Source: an uncultured Verrucomicrobiae bacterium (GTDB lineage: Bacteria > Verrucomicrobiota > Verrucomicrobiia > Limisphaerales > J093). From it: a DNA stretch of 40,422 nt. Below are positions 35,181 through 40,422 of this stretch, piece after piece. The notes under the pieces were generated by a model. It did not search any database. It saw nothing but the letters and a program-made list of their open reading frames with translations, and had not been told where the DNA came from. The stretch lies in assembly GCA_937946835.1 (NCBI GenBank), contig CALFAV010000054.1, forward strand, positions 1 through 40,422. Direction: 5' to 3'. The position numbers and the translations under genes are program-made. Position 1 is the stretch's first letter. Every line of letters starts with the position of its first letter.

Positions 35181-38014
35181 AAGAGCACCTCGTTATGCTG
35201 ACAACCCGGATTGGAAAGTTGCTGGATCGCCGAAGGGCTGTTGGTGGGCCGACCACGGGTTTGCACCTCGCGCCGTTTGTTAATTCGCAATTCGCCGGGT
35301 TGCCCGCCGTCGCTGCGCAAGTAGCGCAGGTTTCCAACCTGCTGTATCGCCGGCTTCCAGCCGGCAGGGCTTGGCGGTGCGTGGCGCGACCGTGCGTTGG
35401 CAGCGTTGGCAGATTGGAAATCCGCGATTGGCTCGCTCGCGCCCGCTCGCTCGGCCCTGCGGGCCTTGCCCTCACTTCGCTCCGGCAATCCCTTTCGCCG
35501 CCGCCCCAGCGGCTCAAGTCGGCAGACTGGAAGTCTGCGCCGGGGCGCATGCGCCGGGCGCTGGGCGGCCTGCCTCTGCTGGCGATGCTCGTTTGCGCCT
35601 CCGTCGCCCTGGCCGCCACCGAGTCGCCCAAACCGCCCGTGCGCATCTGCCCGCCCTATCAGCTCAAGGACGAACAGGGCAACGTCATCAATCCGGTCAA
35701 GGGCATTAACGCCACCGCTCCTTACTCGCCGCGGCAAACCTGCGGTGCGGCCGGCTGCCACGACTACGCCAGGATCACCGAGGGCTTCCACTTCATGCAG
35801 GGCAAAGGCGAGTCCGTGCCAGCCGACATGGCGGCGCGTTACCAGTGGGTGTCCTCGCCGGGCAACTACGGCGGCACGTGGTGCTCACCCGCGCCGCTCT
35901 ACCGTTACCTTGCGCCCAAGAGCAACAGCTCGCCCATTACCATTGACATGACTTCGGCCACGTTCATCACCTCCGGCTGCGGCCAGTGTCATCCCGGCGG
36001 CGGCCCGCTGGAGTTCGATCGCGACGGCAAACGCTACGATGCCTGGATGCGCGACCCGGCCAGCGGCCTCACCCCTGGCGGTGACAACCGCTTTGACGGC
36101 GATTACTACAAGGCGCGTTGGACCGACACTGGCGTGGTCGAAGCCGACTGTCTGCTGTGTCACTTACCCGAATACGATCTGAAGAAGCGGAACGAGCAAC
36201 TGGCCAAGCTCAACTTCCGCTGGGCCGCCACCGAAGGCGCGGGTTTCGGCAAGGTCAGCGGCGCGGTCGCCAGCAATCAAGTGCCCCAGGTGAGCTACGA
36301 CCTCAGCCACTTCGACGCCGCGGGGTACGTCAAGGTCCGCGTGGTTGCCCAGCCGCGCAACGAGACCTGCCTGGGTTGCCACGCCCAGCCCGGTTGGAAA
36401 AAGCGTGGCGCGGACTTCCGACCACGCACCGATGTACACCTGCGCGCTGGATTGCGCTGCGTAGACTGCCACCCTGCGGGCAGTAGAGCCGATGACCCGC
36501 GCATCCAGGGACGCGAGGTCCATCAGTTCGCCAAGGGCGACGACCCCGGCGGTCGCGTTCGGGATGACCTCGACAACACCGTGCGCGACTGCGCCAGTTG
36601 CCATACCACCGGTCGGTTCGGCGCGCCTATGGCTACACATCCCTGGCTGCCGCCGCTGCACCTGGAGGCCATCGCTTGCCAGACTTGCCACACGCCTGAA
36701 AAACAGGTCATGCCCATCCAGGTCCAGGCCAGCGACGTGTTCAATCCGGACCCGTGGATTGACCCGGGCATGAAGCAGCTCTGGACCTTTTACGGCCAGG
36801 ACGGCGTGTATCGCAACCACTACGGCCTGCTCAAGGTCATGGGCTACGACGACAAGCCCACCGAGACCTTCCGGCCCGTGCTGGCGCGCTACAAGGGCAA
36901 GATTTATCCCGTCAACCGCATTCACTCCGCCTGGCCGGCCATCGAGACGCCCGGCAAGCCCGGTCTCATGCAGCCTCGTCCGCCCGACATCGTGGCGATG
37001 TGGAAGGCGCACCTGGCCGATACGAATCAACACCCCGAACTGGCGCGCATCAAAGACGACAACGGCGACGGCCATCTCGAAGTCAACCGGCCCGAGGAAA
37101 TTGACGCCCTGATCGCGGCAACCACTCGCCACCTCAAATCGCTCGGCTATGACCTCGAAGGCAAACGCGTCGTCTGGGTCTCCAACGAACGCGTTTACAG
37201 CTCGGGCACGGAATTCCGTGCGCTGAGCAAGACCGAGTGGGAGGCCTCGCCCTACGCCAACGTCCACAAATACACCCACGACATCGCCCCGGCCCGCGCG
37301 GCGCTTGGCTCGGGCGGCTGTGTGGATTGTCACTCGTCAAACTCGCGCTTCTTCGACCAGCCGGTGTTGTTGGCCGCGTTTTCGCCCGACGACGCACGGC
37401 CGGTCTGGACGCGGAACGCCGCGATTCTCGGCTACTCGGCCGTGGGGGTTCGCTTGGGCGCGATTCGTGAGGAATGGATCAAGCCTGCCACCTACCTGCT
37501 TCTGGCGCTGGTCGCGGGGTTGATTCTGCTGCTGGCCCTGCGGGGCGTGGCGCTGCGACACAGCGCGTTTGCGCCCGCGACCCTGGCCCGGGTTTCCTGG
37601 GTGGCGCTGGCCGCACTGGTGGTGGGCACGGTGCTGGTCGCGCGCTCGCCGGCTTTGGCCGAGTACATGACGGTGCGCCGGTTCACGCTGGACGCCGCGC
37701 ACTTCTGGGTCGGCGTGGGCCTGTTGGTGTTGGCAGTGGTGCTCGCCTTGCAACATCCCACCCGTGTGGCCACGCAATGCACGCCGCCGACCCTGGCCCG
37801 CATCCTCTGGGTGCTGATTGTGTTCACCGGCCTGTGCGGCGGCCTGGTGCTGCTGAAGATCTCGTGGCTGAACGCACTCACCCGCCTGGCCTACACAGGA
37901 TTCGACCTGGGCCTGCTGTTGCTGGCGCTGGTGGCCGCTGTGGATCTGCTGCGGCGTTTGGCTGGTTTGCCCTGTCCGCCGGCGGAGGCAAGCAGTTCGG
38001 CACGACCGGGGTGA
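35177..38014 (+). CDS. Membrane-anchored multiheme cytochrome c with a C-terminal five-helix domain
   Basis: 945 residues from the ATG at 35177, which has a good ribosome site (GGGAGAG) and an ATGA overlap with the previous gene. Residues about 49-123 are encoded by a 223-bp palindromic element; a second possible start, ATG 35549, begins a clean signal peptide (MRRALGGLPLLAMLVCASVALA) and would give 821 residues. Seven CxxCH haem sites start at Cys268, 325, 398, 428, 472, 501 and 715; Cys189 begins a CX4CH variant that may bind an eighth haem. After residue 760 five helices follow, with two histidines framing the third. The plan recalls quinol-oxidising cytochromes such as CbcL, but the usual four b-haem histidines are not evident. 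It probably moves electrons between the quinone pool and the periplasm. Confidence 0.88.
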   Translation: MKEHLVMLTTRIGKLLDRRRAVGGPTTGLHLAPFVNSQFAGLPAVAAQVAQVSNLLYRRLPAGRAWRCVARPCVGSVGRLEIRDWLARARSLGPAGLALTSLRQSLSPPPQRLKSADWKSAPGRMRRALGGLPLLAMLVCASVALAATESPKPPVRICPPYQLKDEQGNVINPVKGINATAPYSPRQTCGAAGCHDYARITEGFHFMQGKGESVPADMAARYQWVSSPGNYGGTWCSPAPLYRYLAPKSNSSPITIDMTSATFITSGCGQCHPGGGPLEFDRDGKRYDAWMRDPASGLTPGGDNRFDGDYYKARWTDTGVVEADCLLCHLPEYDLKKRNEQLAKLNFRWAATEGAGFGKVSGAVASNQVPQVSYDLSHFDAAGYVKVRVVAQPRNETCLGCHAQPGWKKRGADFRPRTDVHLRAGLRCVDCHPAGSRADDPRIQGREVHQFAKGDDPGGRVRDDLDNTVRDCASCHTTGRFGAPMATHPWLPPLHLEAIACQTCHTPEKQVMPIQVQASDVFNPDPWIDPGMKQLWTFYGQDGVYRNHYGLLKVMGYDDKPTETFRPVLARYKGKIYPVNRIHSAWPAIETPGKPGLMQPRPPDIVAMWKAHLADTNQHPELARIKDDNGDGHLEVNRPEEIDALIAATTRHLKSLGYDLEGKRVVWVSNERVYSSGTEFRALSKTEWEASPYANVHKYTHDIAPARAALGSGGCVDCHSSNSRFFDQPVLLAAFSPDDARPVWTRNAAILGYSAVGVRLGAIREEWIKPATYLLLALVAGLILLLALRGVALRHSAFAPATLARVSWVALAALVVGTVLVARSPALAEYMTVRRFTLDAAHFWVGVGLLVLAVVLALQHPTRVATQCTPPTLARILWVLIVFTGLCGGLVLLKISWLNALTRLAYTGFDLGLLLLALVAAVDLLRRLAGLPCPPAEASSSARPG
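35321..35543. repeat. 223-bp palindromic element (133 bp plus 90-bp module) at the 5' end of the cytochrome gene
   Basis: It begins GTAGCGC and ends GCGCCGG. The hairpins CAGGTT-TCC-AACCTG and GCCGGCT-TCC-AGCCGGC are on the left; GATT-GGA-AATC and GCAGACT-GGA-AGTCTGC are on the right. About 90 bp (roughly 35429-35520) separate hairpins 3 and 4, with small inner palindromes such as GGCCCTGCGGGCC. It is read through in frame as VAQVSNLLYRRLPAG and onward. Confidence 0.9.
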
Positions 38015-38053
38015 CCCCGAGCGCGGCATCGTATCGCCTGTTGGCTTTGTCCG

Positions 38054-38186
38054 GTAGCGTTGGTTTCAAACTTACCGGATCGCTGGCTGCCGGTCGGCAG
38101 CCCGTGGCCCTGACCGAAGCCCCCCGGCTTTCCCTCCCCCTGCGGATTAGAAAGCCGCGATACAGCAGACTGGAAGTCTGCGCTAC
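38054..38186. repeat. 133-bp palindromic element downstream of the cytochrome, diverged
   Basis: It begins GTAGCGT and ends GCGCTAC. The left hairpins are worn (TTGGTT-TCA-AACTTA; GGCTGCC followed by GGCAGCC), while the right hairpin GCAGACT-GGA-AGTCTGC is intact. It lies 40 bp after the cytochrome stop in the gene-free stretch 38015-38502. Confidence 0.85.
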
Positions 38187-38215
38187 CGGCTGCGCACTGC
38201 GCCAACTGGGCCGTC

Positions 38216-38438
38216 GTAGCGCAGGTTTCCAACCGGCTGTGTCGCCGGCTTCCAGCCGGCCAGGCGTTGCAAGTCGTGGTGCGTCCGGGCATACGCGGCG
38301 TTCGCGGATTGGAAATCCGCGATTGGCTCGCTCGCGCCCGCTCGCCCGGCCCTGCGGGCCTTGCCCTCGCTTCGCTCCGGCAATCCCTTTCGCCGCTGCC
38401 CCAGCGGCTCCAGTCAGCAGACTGGAAGTCTCCGTTAC
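38216..38438. repeat. 223-bp palindromic element downstream of the cytochrome
   Basis: It begins GTAGCGC and ends CCGTTAC, 29 bp after the preceding element. It carries the 90-bp module on its right arm like the copy at 35321, with about five mismatches between the modules. Its core 38243-38323 matches 39809-39889 with one mismatch in 81 bp. Its end is 64 bp from the convergent ATPase stop codon. Confidence 0.9.
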
Positions 38439-38502
38439 CCGGGTTGCGGGTGTTCGCTCAGGCAGGATCGCGCGGCGGCCTGCTTGGCCCAGTGAAACAC
38501 GT

Positions 38503-39666
38503 TTACTTCTCAGCGGCCACCACGGCAACGGCTTCACTCAGGCTTACAAACTCGACGGTGTGCTCGTCCCACTGCCGTCGGAAACTCGGGCGGGCGTCGG
38601 TGGTCACCACCAACAACCTTGCTTTGGGATAATTCCGCGCGAAGGCCCGCAGGCCGGCGGGATCAAAGTCCCGCGTGGACCATTTGCACTCCAACGCCAG
38701 CACCGGACCGCGCCGCGGCACAAGGACAAAATCCACCTCATGGCCTTGTTTATCCCGCCAATACCGCACGGTGGCAGCTTGCGTGTGAGCCAGCAGTTCG
38801 TTGAGGACGAAATGTTCCCACAGAATGCCCAGGTCGTCCCGGCGCAATTCGGTCCAGCCGCGATGGGCGCAGACGAACCCGGTGTCGAAGCCATAAACCT
38901 TGGGCGCGGCAATGATTTCGTGGCTGCGGCGCGAGCTGAAGGGCCGGACGATAATCGCCACTGCCGTGGCCTCCAGCACGGCCAGATAATTCTGGATGGT
39001 GGTGCGGCTGACTTCGCAGGGGGTGGCGAAGCGCGTGGCTTCAAACAGCCCACCGCTTTGCGCCAGGAGCAACTCGACAAACCGCTGAAACGAAGCGCGC
39101 TTTTCCAATCGGAACAACTCCTGGATGTCCTTGGCCCAGTAAGCATCCATCCATTCCTGGAACTCGCGCTCGGGCAGCTCGGGCGACAGAAAGAACGGTG
39201 GCAACCCGCCGTGCAGCAGGCGGTGCGTCAGGTCAGCGTTGCCAAAAGCTTCCAAGTCAGCCTCGATCATGGGGGTCAGCCACACATCCGCCTTCCGTCC
39301 GGCCAGCGTGTCGCGGAAGCGCGCGCTTGCGCCCAGGGTGGACGAGCCCGTGGCCACCACGCGCACGTCCGGGAAATGGTCGGCAGCGATTTTGAGCAAC
39401 TCGGAGGGATTGGGTAGCCGATGCACCTCATCCAAGACGAGCCGTTTACCCCGCAGCCGGGCAAAAAAGGCCTCCGGGTCTTCCATGGCCCGGCGCACCC
39501 GAGGCAGTTCACAGTCGAAATACTCGACGTGCTCCAAGCTTTGAGCCAAGCAGGTCTTGCCCACACGGCGAACCCCGCGCAGCCAGACCACGGAGCGCCG
39601 TTGCCACTGCTGTTCGATCAAGCTGAGCCAAAAAGGGCGTTGGACCATACGCAGGAAAGATGGCAT
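38503..39666 (-). CDS. AAA-family ATPase with DUF4143 domain
   Basis: 387 residues from ATG 39666 (ATG 39648 is an alternative). The N-terminal AAA_14 domain has Walker A GVRRVGKT (31-38), Walker B RLVLDEVHRL and a sensor segment VVATGSSTLGASARF. The C-terminal DUF4143 part has SRTTIQNYLAVLEAT (a winged-helix-like element), YGFDTGFVCAHRGW, and a nuclease-like block YWRDKQGHEVDFVLVPR followed by ALECKW, resembling the E...D-E-K pattern of PD-(D/E)XK folds. The function of this family is unsettled and it is often found in mobile or accessory DNA. Here it stands opposite to the operon, between the cytochrome and the porin, flanked by near-identical palindromic elements. It appears intact. Confidence 0.88.
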   Translation of the reverse strand: MPSFLRMVQRPFWLSLIEQQWQRRSVVWLRGVRRVGKTCLAQSLEHVEYFDCELPRVRRAMEDPEAFFARLRGKRLVLDEVHRLPNPSELLKIAADHFPDVRVVATGSSTLGASARFRDTLAGRKADVWLTPMIEADLEAFGNADLTHRLLHGGLPPFFLSPELPEREFQEWMDAYWAKDIQELFRLEKRASFQRFVELLLAQSGGLFEATRFATPCEVSRTTIQNYLAVLEATAVAIIVRPFSSRRSHEIIAAPKVYGFDTGFVCAHRGWTELRRDDLGILWEHFVLNELLAHTQAATVRYWRDKQGHEVDFVLVPRRGPVLALECKWSTRDFDPAGLRAFARNYPKARLLVVTTDARPSFRRQWDEHTVEFVSLSEAVAVVAAEK

Positions 39667-39690
39667 TTGGTCATACCAAACGCAAGGCTG

Positions 39691-39914
39691 GTAGCGTTTG
39701 GAAATCCGCCTGCTGACCTCTACTGGTTGAGAAGCGGCACAAGAGATTGGCGGAGCGCCGCCGTCGCCAGGCCCGCAGGGCCAAGCGGGCGGGCGCGATC
39801 GAGCCAATCGCCGGCTTCCAGCCGGCAAGGCGTTGCAAGTCGTGGTGCGTCCGGGCATACGCGGCGTTCGCGGATTGGAAATCCGCGATACGGCAGACTG
39901 GAAGTCTGCGCTAC
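39691..39914. repeat. About 224-bp palindromic element between the ATPase and the porin
   Basis: The right side is intact: GGATT-GGA-AATCC and GCAGACT-GGA-AGTCTGC, then GCGCTAC at 39908-39914. The left side carries a diverged reverse-complement copy of the 90-bp module (GGCCCGCAGGGCC and GAGCCAATCGC are recognisable). It probably starts at GTAGCGT, 39691. The module therefore sits in the opposite arm from the copies at 35321 and 38216. The element's last base is 4 nt before the porin TTG. Confidence 0.8.
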
Positions 39915-39918
39915 AATC

Positions 39919-40422
39919 TTGGCTTGGCTCGTCTACCTGGTCTTTTCTCTGCAAGCCGGTGAACCGGTCAAACAAGCCTGGTATTCGCCGCTGAAGGACA
40001 TCTCCGCCGGGCCGGGCCGGCTGGACCTCGGCTTCAACCTGCGCAGCCGCTACGAATACCTCGACCACTTCAGCATCCTTCACTATGGCGTGGAAGCCGA
40101 CGACGTGCTGTTGCTGCGGCTGCGGCTGAGCGCCGATTACCGCTTCACCGAACAGGCCCATGCGTTCGTCGAGTTCCAAGACGCCCGTTATTGGCTGAAC
40201 CGGCTCGACCTCGCCGACTTCGGCCGTTCCTGCACCTACTTCGACCGGTTCGACCTGCGCCAGGCTTATCTGGAGTGGCAGCACATCGGCGAGTCGCCCT
40301 TCGGCGTCAAACTGGGCCGGCAAATCCTGCTTTATGCCGACCGCCGCTTGTTCGCCCCCGCCGAGTGGGGCAACGTGGGTAACTACTGGTGGGACGCCGC
40401 CAAGCTGACCTACGACACCGAC
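39919..40422 (+). CDS. Alginate-export-family outer-membrane porin, partial (runs off the window)
   Basis: 168 codons are visible, without a stop. A short hydrophobic leader (AWLVYLVFSLQAG) is followed by beta-barrel strands such as RLDLGFNLRSRYEYLDHF and LLLRLRLSADYRFTEQAHAFVEFQDAR, and the family block GVKLGRQILLYADRRLFAPAEWGN. No ATG or GTG is available near the leader; TTG at 39919 is my choice. The frame is also open upstream through the whole adjoining palindromic element (read as RIGNPRYGRLEVCATILAW), so an upstream start within repeat DNA is possible. As the likely last member of the efflux/cytochrome locus it would give an outer-membrane pore, perhaps for a charged solute. Confidence 0.75.
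   Translation, partial: MAWLVYLVFSLQAGEPVKQAWYSPLKDISAGPGRLDLGFNLRSRYEYLDHFSILHYGVEADDVLLLRLRLSADYRFTEQAHAFVEFQDARYWLNRLDLADFGRSCTYFDRFDLRQAYLEWQHIGESPFGVKLGRQILLYADRRLFAPAEWGNVGNYWWDAAKLTYDTD

Noticed and set aside
38503..39666. Transposase that mobilises the palindromic elements
   Set aside because: It is an AAA/DUF4143 ATPase without transposase (DDE, tyrosine HUH or RAYT) motifs. A role in element movement cannot be excluded but has no direct support.
30536..39914. Possible CRISPR array, because of recurrent similar palindromes
   Set aside because: Copies are hundreds to thousands of bases apart, lie within genes, have no regular spacers, and no cas genes are present.
39747..39962. Small plus-strand frame next to the porin as a separate gene
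   Set aside because: It is made up almost wholly of the palindromic element read in another frame.
1..40422. tRNA or rRNA genes
   Set aside because: No cloverleaf with a T-loop and CCA-like end, and no rRNA-like stretch, was recognised by eye on either strand.

Overview
The window reads as a chromosomal piece of a GC-rich Gram-negative bacterium of the Planctomycetes-Verrucomicrobia-Chlamydiae group, most likely a verrucomicrobiote of the Limisphaera/Pedosphaera type. The evidence is the gene content: a giant secreted protein with CotH and lamin-tail domains, a DUF1080 protein, a Tat-exported GH127 hydrolase, a DUF5009 acyltransferase, an outer-membrane efflux channel, a porin, and few Shine-Dalgarno motifs. 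The assignment is inferred from families only.

Layout. 1-7 kb (minus): a 2.3-kilo-residue surface protein with eight lamin-tail domains. 7.2-8 kb (minus): DUF1080. 8.0-8.35 kb: palindromic repeats. 8.4-11.1 kb (plus): a phosphohexomutase and a DUF5009/NagX-like acyltransferase, coupled by ATGA. 11.1-16.5 kb (minus): gcvP and a UvrD/Rep helicase, separated by more repeats. 16.7-19.7 kb (minus): feoA-feoA-feoB ferrous iron uptake. 19.8-23.8 kb (minus): GH127, KDPG aldolase and a sugar-kinase-like phosphotransferase, a sugar catabolic group.

24.1-40.4 kb (plus) is the most unusual part. A strong, operator-covered promoter drives arsR, followed by a permease of the ArsP/UPF0718 type, a CxxC mini-thioredoxin, a ProC-like dehydrogenase, a membrane-tethered thioredoxin, a CcdA-type electron carrier, a Tat-exported flavodoxin-like protein and a DUF6951 protein. 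It continues with a complete RND tripartite pump (pump, adaptor, outer-membrane factor) and a membrane-bound multiheme cytochrome c. An alginate-export-type porin begins at the right edge. Most junctions overlap or are only a few bases long, so this looks like one long metal(loid)/redox operon. An AAA/DUF4143 ATPase on the opposite strand sits between the cytochrome and the porin.

The main discovery candidate is a family of palindromic elements scattered through the window. The full unit is exactly 133 bp in three copies. It begins GTAGCGC/T and ends GCGCTAC, and it carries four short hairpins whose 3-nt loops (TCC on the left, GGA on the right) lie 12-14 and 35-37 nt inside each end. The stems change sequence from copy to copy but usually stay complementary. 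A roughly 90-bp module enlarges two other copies to 223 bp and a third to about 224 bp. Within the long operon the elements are read through in frame: in the cytoplasmic loop of the RND pump, in the signal peptide of the outer-membrane factor, in front of the signal peptide of the cytochrome, and directly against the start of the porin. Two near-identical copies flank the ATPase gene.
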